The translations under genes and the position numbers were made by a program. This document shows positions 1-5,506 of a DNA stretch of 50,110 nucleotides, in pieces. Positions within the stretch are counted from its first letter, which is position 1. Each line of letters begins with the position of its first letter. The notes under the pieces were generated by a model that made no database searches, was not told where the DNA came from, and worked only from the letters and a program-made list of their open reading frames with translations. The stretch is taken from the IMG/VR virus record IMGVR_UViG_3300030329_004171, positions 1 through 50,110 of that record, one strand, 5' to 3'. The DNA is from a virus.

Positions 1-8
1 GATTCTTA

Positions 9-164
9 CTATTTAGTTTTCGTTTTTTCATCGTGTTTCTTTAAATTGTTATTAAATATATTTTGTCTTATATGACACTTTATTTGTGACGATATATACA
101 TTCCTATTGCTATCCCAAGTAATATCATCATTATTCCTGGGAAAAATATTGTTATTTTTTCCAT
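9..164 (-). CDS. Small single-span membrane protein (51 aa)
   Basis: This is a complete 51-codon reading frame on the minus strand, with ATG at 164 and TAG at 9-11. The first 25 residues form one hydrophobic helix (FFPGIMMILLGIAIGMYI). A short hydrophilic tail rich in Asn, Lys and His follows. This is the layout of a small inner-membrane peptide. It is the last gene of the leftward unit that starts at 943, separated from the gene before it by a structured segment. I recognise no family. A membrane-active or superinfection role would be a guess. Confidence 0.55.
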   Translation of the reverse strand: MEKITIFFPGIMMILLGIAIGMYISSQIKCHIRQNIFNNNLKKHDEKTKTK

Positions 165-202
165 ATTGCTTTATGTTTATGTTTTCTATTATATTTCTTT
201 TT

Positions 203-287
203 GTTAACAAACACAGAGGAGCCTGGTGCCTTTACACCAAGGTCAAGATCCACTTGCCTTTTGACTCCTCGTTTATGTTTGTTTGTT
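203..287 (-). other. Structured three-way-junction element between genes
   Basis: An outer helix is formed by 206-213 with 276-283 and by GAGGAG (216-221) with CTCCTC (265-270). Inside it are two hairpins. One pairs CCTGGTG (222-228) with CACCAAGG (235-242), with one bulge. The other pairs CAAG (244-247) with CTTG (253-256). The segment is more GC-rich than its surroundings and falls between two leftward genes. It could be a terminator, a processed 3' UTR or a small RNA. The pairing is seen directly; any function is inference. Confidence 0.5.
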
Positions 288-296
288 AGTTTCATT

Positions 297-716
297 TTAT
301 TTAAACCATTCACTTACGTTATATCTATGTCCATTTACTATTACTTTTACTTCTGGTGTATTAAACTCTTCTTGTCTACCTCTCAAATTTTCCATTTCAT
401 ACTCATGTTTCCATTTAGGTACAAATTTACCATCTTCTATCATATTTGCTTGATTTATATAATAGTTTTTGAGACAATAGGTTATTAAATATTCTAATCT
501 TTTTTGTTCACTATTTATTTTCTTTTTATTATTTAATTGATAATTACAATATCCACTATTATTATTTCTAACATAACCTGATTTAAACGATCCTACTTCA
601 ATAAATTTTCCATATTTCTTAATTGGTAATCTCCAAGTAATTGTACCATTTTTCTTTTGTCTTTTAGTTGTAACATCTTGTATACCAAGAAGTTGTATTG
701 TTTCTTTTATATTCAT
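297..716 (-). CDS. Hypothetical basic protein (139 aa)
   Basis: A soluble, Lys/Asn/Tyr-rich protein with no signal peptide or membrane segment. The N-terminal 70 residues have the alternating charge of a small beta-rich domain; the middle part looks helical. The ATG at 716 overlaps the end of the gene that begins at 943 by four bases, so the two are translationally coupled. No family is recognised. Expression should come from the promoter-like element at 948-986. Confidence 0.6.
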   Translation of the reverse strand: MNIKETIQLLGIQDVTTKRQKKNGTITWRLPIKKYGKFIEVGSFKSGYVRNNNSGYCNYQLNNKKKINSEQKRLEYLITYCLKNYYINQANMIEDGKFVPKWKHEYEMENLRGRQEEFNTPEVKVIVNGHRYNVSEWFK

Positions 717-943
717 CTTTTTTCTTTATAATTTATATCTTTATTACTTGTTAGAGTGTCTATTACCATTTTAACATTATTAAAATTACTCTCATGGATA
801 TATACATAACCTTTCATTTTTATTATATCTTTAGTATCTATTTCGTGATACTTTTTAGGTAGTTGGTGTAATTGGTGTGGTATATAACGTTCGTTATTTA
901 CTGTTAATACACCTGACATATTATTAATTTTAAATTTATTCAT
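713..943 (-). CDS. Hypothetical small protein (76 aa)
   Basis: First gene of the unit 943-9. Its ATG lies only 13 bp downstream of the GATAAT box of the element at 948-986. If that box is a -10 hexamer, the transcript would be nearly leaderless. The sequence is hydrophilic with two His/Leu/Gln-rich turns and no recognisable motif. It ends in an ATGA overlap with the next gene. Function unknown. Confidence 0.6.
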   Translation of the reverse strand: MNKFKINNMSGVLTVNNERYIPHQLHQLPKKYHEIDTKDIIKMKGYVYIHESNFNNVKMVIDTLTSNKDINYKEKR

Positions 944-947
944 ATTA

Positions 948-986
948 TTTATATATATTATCTTACTTTATTCGTATTTATTTTGT
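948..986 (-). promoter_or_regulatory. Bipartite phage promoter-like element, copy 1
   Basis: Read on the minus strand: ACAAA (986-982), AAATACG (979-973), exactly 10 bp, then GATAAT (962-957). It sits between the stop of the upstream unit (989) and the ATG at 943. The same three boxes with the same 10-bp gap recur at four other places in this arm. GATAAT resembles a -10 hexamer. The AAATACG box does not match the usual Bacteroidetes -33/-7 consensus. Confidence 0.65.
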
Positions 987-988
987 GA

Positions 989-1408
989 TTAATTCCACTC
1001 ATCTAATTTCATTCCTAATGTTTTTTCACCATTAAAATACTTTTCACAAAATAAATCTTCACCTAATTCACAATATTCATCAAAATACTCCCAATTCCAT
1101 TTACTTTTAGTTGAGTTTATACAGTGAGGAAATGCCATATACTTTGGGTTAGGGTTTTCTACCCAAGTTCCATCAAAATAGTATGGATCAAGAAATATTA
1201 TTTCTTTACCTGTTTTTTCTTTAATTTTCAATATTACAATTTCACAAGGAGTTCCTCGTTCTATCATAATTTTATTAAACATTTGTGGTGGGCTTATTGG
1301 TTTTTCTATATTTCCTGGGTAATTAAATCCTCTTTCTATCATAATAGTTTCTCTTTCACACGACATTAAAGTCGCTATTACACCTATTGTTAACATTACT
1401 TTCTTCAT
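989..1408 (-). CDS. Putative phage-encoded lipoprotein (139 aa)
   Basis: The N-terminus MKKVMLTIGVIATLMSC is a short type II signal peptide ending in a lipobox-like LMSC, which would place the mature protein as a lipid-anchored envelope protein. The mature part has several Cys residues and is rich in aromatic and acidic residues. No family is recognised. It is the last of four closely spaced leftward genes transcribed from about 2190 (2159, 1893, 1681, 1408). An exported phage lipoprotein fits superinfection exclusion or envelope modification, but that is inference. Confidence 0.6.
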   Translation of the reverse strand: MKKVMLTIGVIATLMSCERETIMIERGFNYPGNIEKPISPPQMFNKIMIERGTPCEIVILKIKEKTGKEIIFLDPYYFDGTWVENPNPKYMAFPHCINSTKSKWNWEYFDEYCELGEDLFCEKYFNGEKTLGMKLDEWN

Positions 1409-1411
1409 ATC

Positions 1412-1681
1412 TTAATCGTTTCTATGGTTATGACAAAATCCACTTTCATCTTTAGTTTTTCTTTTACAAGGTTTATTTTGTTTAGTAGTTCCATTACATA
1501 TTACAGTTTCATTTTCATTTTCTTTAATATGATTTGGGTCGTGATTATGACATAAACTATTACTTTTCTTAGTTATATTCTTACATTGAACATTATCCTT
1601 AGTAATTCCATTACATTGTGTTTGACTCATTCCAAGGAAGGAAACACACACCATTCCTATTATTAAACTTTTCTTTAACAT
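1412..1681 (-). CDS. Exported Cys/His-repeat protein, DUF5763-like
   Basis: The 89-residue product has a signal peptide (MLKKSLIIGMVCVSFLGMSQ) ending in the Ser-Gln junction typical of Bacteroidetes exports. Two tandem copies of a Cys/His motif follow: CNG-TK....C....K......C-HNH, at about residues 23-47 and 62-86. Three Cys and one His per copy suggest two small zinc-binding knuckles. The motif resembles the short CNGTT..C.R...YC..H repeat known as DUF5763 in Bacteroidetes proteins. It is three bases from the lipoprotein gene at 1408. The role is unknown. Confidence 0.6.
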   Translation of the reverse strand: MLKKSLIIGMVCVSFLGMSQTQCNGITKDNVQCKNITKKSNSLCHNHDPNHIKENENETVICNGTTKQNKPCKRKTKDESGFCHNHRND

Positions 1682-1698
1682 TTTATTTTATTTATTTA

Positions 1699-1893
1699 TT
1701 AATCTATTTCGTCACAATTTTCACAGTCAATATGAGGTTGGTAATACCATTGACTCATATTATGTTTGAATTTAGTTTTATTACAATTTAGTTTATTACT
1801 TCCACAACTACTTATTGCCATCACTACTATTATTAGTAGTATTATACCACTTAGAGTATATACTCTATTTAAGTTCTTTTCAAATTTACACAT
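1699..1893 (-). CDS. Small membrane or lipoprotein-like protein (64 aa)
   Basis: The first 13 residues are basic. They are followed by one hydrophobic helix (residues 14-28) ending in ISSCGS, which fits a lipobox. The mature tail of about 34 residues carries four Cys-type positions (NCNK, DCENC) and could bind a metal or form disulfides. The signal region is longer than usual, so a plain membrane anchor is also possible. It lies in an operon with the two other exported proteins downstream. Confidence 0.5.
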   Translation of the reverse strand: MCKFEKNLNRVYTLSGIILLIIVVMAISSCGSNKLNCNKTKFKHNMSQWYYQPHIDCENCDEID

Positions 1894-1907
1894 AATTCTA
1901 TTATTTT

Positions 1908-2159
1908 TTAATCTAAACTTGGTGTTATACCATTGTTTTTATCTATTTCAATACATTCTTTGATCGCTTTACCCATCAAATCTACTTCACGTTTTACTTC
2001 GTTAGACCATATTTCTTGAGCACTTTGTTCTAACTCTATCATATCTTCTTCATCGAAGTGAGTATAATAACCTAAATGGTGTTCTTGATTAAAAGAATCT
2101 ATCACATGAACTGTGAAATGAGTGTTACCTTCATATTTATTTATTGTTATTTTTCTCAT
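1908..2159 (-). CDS. Hypothetical acidic protein (83 aa)
   Basis: First gene of the leftward operon 2159-989. Its ATG lies 30 bp downstream of the GATAAT box of the element at 2181-2220. The N-terminal half is predicted beta (KITINKYEGNTHFTVHVID), and the C-terminal half is a Glu-rich amphipathic helix. No signal peptide and no known family. The regular composition and its place directly after a conserved promoter-like element support a real gene. Confidence 0.55.
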   Translation of the reverse strand: MRKITINKYEGNTHFTVHVIDSFNQEHHLGYYTHFDEEDMIELEQSAQEIWSNEVKREVDLMGKAIKECIEIDKNNGITPSLD

Positions 2160-2180
2160 GATTTTATATTTTATTTGTTA

Positions 2181-2220
2181 TACATTTATATTATCCAATA
2201 CTATTCGTATTTTGTTTGTG
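2181..2220 (-). promoter_or_regulatory. Bipartite phage promoter-like element, copy 2
   Basis: On the minus strand: ACAAA upstream, AAATACG (2212-2206), a 10-bp gap, then GATAAT (2195-2190) and an A/T-only leader to the ATG at 2159. It matches copies 1 and 3-5 in sequence and spacing. It is the likely start of the operon of exported small proteins. Confidence 0.65.
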
Positions 2221-2224
2221 TTTA

Positions 2225-2400
2225 GTTGTAGTGTGAGAATCGAACTCACAGAAACCATTACTACATTGACATTCGTATTATTTATACTCGTTAAATGTTT
2301 CTCAACACCGAGTTGTTAGTTTACTACTCAGGACTGATACCAATTTGGTCCCACTCAGTCCTACTCACGGATGAATATGTGAGTCTTATAAAGTAGTTTG
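2225..2400 (-). other. Densely structured intergenic segment with a tRNA T-arm-like hairpin
   Basis: Between the stop at 2403 and the promoter-like element at 2181-2220 there are five hairpins. The first pairs TGTGAG (2232-2237) with CTCACA (2245-2250). On the minus strand its loop is TTCGATT, the classic tRNA T-loop, extended by TGTAG/CTACA (2227-2231 with 2261-2265). The second is CAAC/GTTG (2303-2315). The third is an 8-bp stem, 2330-2337 with 2355-2362. The fourth is a 6-bp stem, 2363-2368 with 2379-2384. The last two are closed by ACTAC/GTAGT (2323-2327 with 2393-2397). No full cloverleaf can be drawn. It may be a small RNA, a processed 3' UTR or a decayed tRNA. Confidence 0.45.
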
Positions 2401-2402
2401 GA

Positions 2403-2633
2403 CTAAACTAACTCTTTACCTCGACACACCATTGGAATGTTATTAGTCGCAGTATATGACTTATACTTTTCCCAACATGGTAGAGTTTCTAATGTTGACT
2501 TCATTATTTCATACACTTTGTCATGATTATAAGTCACATTGTCACCTTTTTTAGTAGTGAAAGTTATTACTTGATTTTTACCGATTAAAGACTTTCTTAC
2601 TACGAATCTTTTTGATTTTAATACATTTTCCAT
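2403..2633 (-). CDS. Hypothetical protein (76 aa)
   Basis: A small basic soluble protein, monocistronic between promoter-like copy 3 (2691-2731) and the structured segment at 2225-2400. Beta-strand-like stretches (RFVVRKSLIG, QVITFTTKKGDNVTY) precede an amphipathic helix with a CW pair. The leader between the GATAAT box and the ATG is about 64 bp, the longest of the set. No family recognised. Confidence 0.55.
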   Translation of the reverse strand: MENVLKSKRFVVRKSLIGKNQVITFTTKKGDNVTYNHDKVYEIMKSTLETLPCWEKYKSYTATNNIPMVCRGKELV

Positions 2634-2690
2634 AATTTTAATTTTTATTTAGTTAATATTTTATTTTATTTATTTTGTTTGTTTGTTTTA

Positions 2691-2731
2691 TACTTATATT
2701 ATCCAATTGTGTTCGTATTTACATTGTAAAA
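2691..2731 (-). promoter_or_regulatory. Bipartite phage promoter-like element, copy 3
   Basis: Minus strand: ACAAT (one mismatch to ACAAA, 2727-2723), AAATACG (2720-2714), a 10-bp gap, GATAAT (2703-2698). It precedes the gene starting at 2633 with an A/T-rich leader. Confidence 0.65.
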
Positions 2732-2759
2732 GTATATTAATTGTTTAGTTGATAATTTA

Positions 2760-2812
2760 CATTGACTAGTATACCACTATGACTCTTTGTCATTGACATT
2801 TTGTCATTTATA
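2760..2812. promoter_or_regulatory. Adjacent small hairpins built from TGAC/GTCA words
   Basis: Two short inverted repeats abut: ATGAC/GTCAT (2779-2783 with 2789-2793) and TGACA/TGTCA (2794-2798 with 2802-2806). A further TTGAC lies at 2762-2766. They fall just after the stop of the leftward frame 2992-2813. They could act as a weak terminator or as repeated binding sites. The same TGACA/TGTCA words recur at 3361-3384 and 3490-3590. Confidence 0.35.
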
Positions 2813-2992
2813 TTAAAAGTTAATTTCAATTATATAAGTTTGATTTAAATTAGTATTTGTAATAGTAGTTTTATAATTGTTTAATAAGTATTCAATTTGA
2901 TTTGAAGAATTAGGAATAATTATAAATTTATTATTTTGATTTAAATAAGTTATATTGTTATTGTTGAGGTATTTAATAAGTGTTTTAATAAT
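2813..2992 (-). CDS. Candidate 59-aa protein with a non-ATG start
   Basis: An open frame on the minus strand ends at TAA 2815-2813. It reads as an Asn/Ile-rich, well-formed small protein (for example NKFIIIPNSSNQIEYLLNNY, ending in YIIEINF). There is no ATG, GTG or TTG at its beginning. The first plausible initiators are ATT codons at 2992 and 2989, just after an in-frame TAA. It has its own promoter-like element 40 bp upstream (3022-3066), which is the main reason for proposing it. It may instead be a decayed gene or need an unusual start. Confidence 0.35.
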   Translation of the reverse strand: MIKTLIKYLNNNNITYLNQNNKFIIIPNSSNQIEYLLNNYKTTITNTNLNQTYIIEINF

Positions 2993-3021
2993 TGATAAAG
3001 TTTAAGTTATTTATTTATTTG

Positions 3022-3066
3022 TTACATATATATTATCTAATATAACTCGTATTTACTTTGTATTAT
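3022..3066 (-). promoter_or_regulatory. Bipartite phage promoter-like element, copy 4
   Basis: Minus strand: ACAAA (3061-3057), AAATACG (3054-3048), a 10-bp gap, GATAAT (3037-3032), followed by ATATATGTAAC as in copy 5. It lies in the gap after the gene at 3063-3218 and points toward the frame 2992-2813. Confidence 0.65.
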
Positions 3067-3218
3067 AGTAATTCAATTGACATATTCAGTTCATCAAATA
3101 GTGGACCAAATTCAGAGTCATATACATTGTCAAGTGTGTAGACTACATTGTTGACTGTCATTTCATAGATATCATTATCCTCATCTATTCTAATTGTGAT
3201 TGTGTTTAAGTTATTCAT
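3063..3218 (-). CDS. Small acidic protein (51 aa)
   Basis: A complete minus-strand frame with ATG at 3218 and TAA at 3065-3063. The product begins MNNLNTITIRIDEDNDIYEM. It is acidic and probably one small beta/helix unit. It is the first leftward gene next to the divergent intergenic region and follows promoter-like copy 5 by 41 bp. No family recognised. Being first after the divergent region, it could be an early-expressed host-takeover peptide; that is inference. Confidence 0.6.
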   Translation of the reverse strand: MNNLNTITIRIDEDNDIYEMTVNNVVYTLDNVYDSEFGPLFDELNMSIELL

Positions 3219-3249
3219 AATTTTATTATTTAAGTTATTATTAATTTGG

Positions 3250-3293
3250 TTACATATATATTATCTAAGTAGATTAGTATTTACTTTGTAAGT
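3250..3293 (-). promoter_or_regulatory. Bipartite phage promoter-like element, copy 5
   Basis: Minus strand: ACAAA (3289-3285), AAATACT (one mismatch, 3282-3276), a 10-bp gap, GATAAT (3265-3260), then the same ATATATGTAAC as copy 4. The G-rich purine tract begins immediately upstream of it. Confidence 0.65.
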
Positions 3294-3296
3294 GGA

Positions 3297-3487
3297 GAGC
3301 GGGAGGAGGGAGAGGGGGAGGAGGGGAGGGGCAGGGGAAAATGCTATACACGTGACGTATTGTCATGACATGTTGACATGATGAGGTAGAGGTGAGGGAT
3401 AGGATGAAGGATGGGGAGAGAGAGAAGAAGAGGAGGAAGAAGAGGAGAGGGGAGAGAGGGAGAGAGAGGGAGAGAGGGAGAGGAGAG
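3297..3487 (+). other. G-rich polypurine tract in the divergent intergenic region
   Basis: 3297-3341 is almost all G and A, with only two C, and contains at least four G-runs of three or more with short spacers. 3413-3487 is 75 consecutive purines. Base composition is completely unlike the AT-rich genome around it. Such mirror-like GA tracts can form G-quadruplex or triplex (H-DNA) structures. The position between the leftward and rightward gene blocks suits an origin, a packaging site or a transcription-insulating element. None of these roles can be proved from sequence alone. Confidence 0.7.
3361..3384. promoter_or_regulatory. TGTCATGACA palindrome plus TGACATG direct repeat
   Basis: A perfect 10-bp palindrome (3361-3370) is followed at once by TGTTGACATGATGA, giving two TGACATG copies eight bases apart. 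It sits between the two purine-rich blocks. This is the geometry of an operator or iteron-like binding site. Confidence 0.4.
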
Positions 3488-3778
3488 TATGACAGAAGCC
3501 TATTAAGAGGGAGATAGTAGTAGGCAAGTGTCACAGTATAATGTGAAAGTATTATCTGAAATGTTTAGAGGGAAGTGATGTCAATATATATAATAGGGTA
3601 AGGGAAACCCAAAAAATAAATTGGAAAGAGAATTTTGAAATGAGGGGCTGGGTGTAAAAAGTTGACTTTTCCTAGAAAAACGGGGAAGGGGAGAGAAGGG
3701 GCAACGCAGTACCCCTATATTTATAATATGTTTTTTTTACTATGTAAAAATAAATTTAAATATGTAATTATCTAGAAT
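3488..3778 (+). promoter_or_regulatory. Leader region before the rightward gene block
   Basis: No gene is visible here. It contains scattered TGACA/TGTCA words (3490, 3529, 3586) and a short inverted repeat at 3656-3669 (AAAAGT-TG-ACTTTT, imperfect). A GGGG/CCCC stem lies near 3699-3716, followed by a T/A-rich stretch with TATAAT at about 3720-3726, about 50 bp upstream of the first rightward ATG. The TATAAT is the best -10 candidate for the rightward block. The conserved left-arm element is absent, so this promoter would belong to another class. Confidence 0.3.
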
Positions 3779-4018
3779 ATGAGTAAGCAGAAATTATCAC
3801 CCACAGCTAGAAGGGCTAAAGCAGCTAGAGATTTGGCATTCGCTAAAACACATGCTAGAAGACGTAAGAAAGCTGAGAACCAAAGATTACGTAGAGCAGC
3901 AAAGAAAGCTGGGAAGAATATAAAAGGTAAAGACTACGACCATAAAGATAGACGATTTAAAACTGTCAAAGCAAACCGCGGTAATGACGGTAAAGGTACA
4001 AAAAAAGAAAAAAATTAA
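3779..4018 (+). CDS. Very basic small protein (79 aa), probably nucleic-acid-binding
   Basis: About 40 percent of residues are Lys or Arg, with an Ala/Lys/Arg-rich helix (SPTARRAKAARDLAFAKTHA) and a Gly/Lys-rich tail. The composition suggests binding to DNA or RNA, as in small histone-like or capsid-packaged proteins. It is first in the rightward block, before the small structural-type genes. Similar Arg/Lys-rich first genes are familiar to me from marine Bacteroidetes phages, but no function is established. The ATG follows an A/T-rich leader. Confidence 0.65.
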   Translation: MSKQKLSPTARRAKAARDLAFAKTHARRRKKAENQRLRRAAKKAGKNIKGKDYDHKDRRFKTVKANRGNDGKGTKKEKN

Positions 4019-4039
4019 TAATTATTAAAAACAAAAGTT

Positions 4040-4585
4040 ATGCCAAAATTTAAAAAGAACACAAACCCTATATTTCAAGGACAGGTGAATCCACCTAAGC
4101 CTGAGTATAGACCTGATCAAGAGCAACAAATGTTAGAAGACGCTGGTGCTTTTAGACAAGGATCTGGGTTTAAGATGAAAGGACCTACTTTCTTTCAAAA
4201 ATCAATGAAGAAGTATGGTAGTGCTATGAACCAAGGTACCACGTTACCTACTGGATTAGGAGGACCTGCTACACCAGAAACAATTGGAGAACCTACATCT
4301 TTAGTTCAACCAGATGATGTAATAGAAGGAAATGCTCAAGCTTACGCTAACACTCTTGCTGCTAAAAAAGATGCAGCTGGTGGAAGAAAATATATGCCAG
4401 GTGGATCACCAACAACACAAGTTAACCCAAAACCTGCTAAAAGAGGTGCTGGTAACTTATCTTGGGCTCAAATGGAGTTTGAAGCTACTAAAGGAATGAG
4501 TGGTGCACCAACAACTCAAAGAAGAAAACCAAAAGATGCAAAAGATAAACACGATAGAAAATTAAATCCAAATAGAGATATATAA
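4040..4585 (+). CDS. Hypothetical Pro/Gly/Gln-rich protein with FKMKGP motif (181 aa)
   Basis: A low-complexity, basic, probably disordered protein rich in Pro, Gly, Gln and Lys. Residues 44-49 (FKMKGP) match a motif found near the N-termini of other proteins here (5157, 4920, 32858). Its position near the start of the late block and its composition fit a small virion-associated or assembly protein. No enzyme motif is present. The function is unknown. Confidence 0.6.
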   Translation: MPKFKKNTNPIFQGQVNPPKPEYRPDQEQQMLEDAGAFRQGSGFKMKGPTFFQKSMKKYGSAMNQGTTLPTGLGGPATPETIGEPTSLVQPDDVIEGNAQAYANTLAAKKDAAGGRKYMPGGSPTTQVNPKPAKRGAGNLSWAQMEFEATKGMSGAPTTQRRKPKDAKDKHDRKLNPNRDI

Positions 4586-4626
4586 TATATCCTATACCAA
4601 TTATTATTAACCAAAAACCAAATATT

Positions 4627-4920
4627 ATGACTTATTTGTATTACAAAACCTCGTATAGCGCGAGTACCAACAAACCTAATGAGAAAACTATTGAGCATTG
4701 GAAACATCTTTCAGAGAAGAAAAATTGGAGGATAACTCAATTACCAAATGGTTTTTACCAAACAGAGTGCCAAAATCCAGAAAATGAGAAACAATGGCAC
4801 GATGTCACACGTAGAGAAACCATAGAAGGTGCTGAAACCGCAATTGATGGAAGCATCGACCATTTCTCTAAAAAATTAGAGTCCGTAAAAGGACCTAAAG
4901 TTATTAAAACATTTGAATAA
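4627..4920 (+). CDS. Hypothetical protein (97 aa)
   Basis: A soluble, mixed-charge protein. The centre reads as beta strands (WRITQLPNGFYQTECQ), and the C-terminal half is an amphipathic helix region (GAETAIDGSIDHFSKKLESV). No motif is recognised. Its stop codon overlaps the next start by one base (TAATG), indicating coupled translation. Confidence 0.6.
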   Translation: MTYLYYKTSYSASTNKPNEKTIEHWKHLSEKKNWRITQLPNGFYQTECQNPENEKQWHDVTRRETIEGAETAIDGSIDHFSKKLESVKGPKVIKTFE

Positions 4921-5150
4921 TGAGGAACTTACCATTAAAAGGCATGTTAAAATTTTCAACTCAGGGTTATAAGAAAGATAGCCCTGATGTTGATAAGCCT
5001 TTTAATATCATTAATTCAGATTATATAACTATGGAGGACGTTAATTTTCCTGTTACTGGCGTGGGAAGCGACGGAGAAGTAAAACACATGAAGCCAGGTG
5101 TAAAAAAATATAAATTCAAGGGACCTGTTATAGAGTTCCCTACAAAATAA
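4920..5150 (+). CDS. Hypothetical small protein (76 aa) with KFKGP motif
   Basis: A basic protein beginning MRNLPLKGMLKFS. Near its end residues 64-69 (YKFKGP) resemble the FKMKGP motif of its neighbours. It is coupled to the gene upstream and lies six bases before the next start. Its resemblance to other small proteins in this block suggests a shared role in the virion or assembly, which is inference. Confidence 0.55.
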   Translation: MRNLPLKGMLKFSTQGYKKDSPDVDKPFNIINSDYITMEDVNFPVTGVGSDGEVKHMKPGVKKYKFKGPVIEFPTK

Positions 5151-5156
5151 AACAAT

Positions 5157-5474
5157 ATGGCATTTAAAATGAAAGGAAATCCTATGAAGCGTAATTTCGG
5201 AATAGGTGGTCCTGCTAAACAAAGAGGAGGTAATTTTACTGCAGGTACAGTATCTGCAGATCCATTAACTCCACCACATAAAAAACCTCATCCATCTGAA
5301 GGACCTCTAGATCCACAAATGGAAGGTGGTAGTCCTGCTGCACAAGATAAGTTTGCTAATTTAGCAAATATAGATTTAAATCCTAAAGTTGGTCATGGAG
5401 GAGTACAAGGAACTCACACTATGGAAGGATTAGAATCAGAAGGAGATCCTTCAATAGTGCCGCAAAAAAAATAG
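5157..5474 (+). CDS. Hypothetical Gly/Pro-rich protein with FKMKG N-terminus (105 aa)
   Basis: The N-terminus MAFKMKGNPMKRNFGIGGPA carries the clearest copy of the short Phe-Lys-Met-Lys-Gly motif. The remainder is Gly/Pro-rich and likely unstructured. I recall similar N-termini in small proteins of Bacteroidetes phages, but no function is known. It ends 32 bp before groEL. Confidence 0.6.
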   Translation: MAFKMKGNPMKRNFGIGGPAKQRGGNFTAGTVSADPLTPPHKKPHPSEGPLDPQMEGGSPAAQDKFANLANIDLNPKVGHGGVQGTHTMEGLESEGDPSIVPQKK

Positions 5475-5506
5475 CATAAATACAATACAATTTAATTTAA
5501 TAAAAT

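Noticed and set aside
201-488. 95-residue rightward frame at the left end
   Set aside because: It covers a structured element and the antisense of a coupled leftward gene, with Phe/Tyr-rich noise composition.
2225-2270. Complete tRNA gene
   Set aside because: Only the T-arm and part of an acceptor stem can be paired; no D-arm or 7-nt anticodon loop with U33 fits at the right distance.
3274-3534. 86-residue leftward reading frame (Leu/Ser/Pro-rich)
   Set aside because: It is the polypyrimidine complement of the purine tract, low in complexity and with no gene-like composition, and it runs through promoter copy 5.
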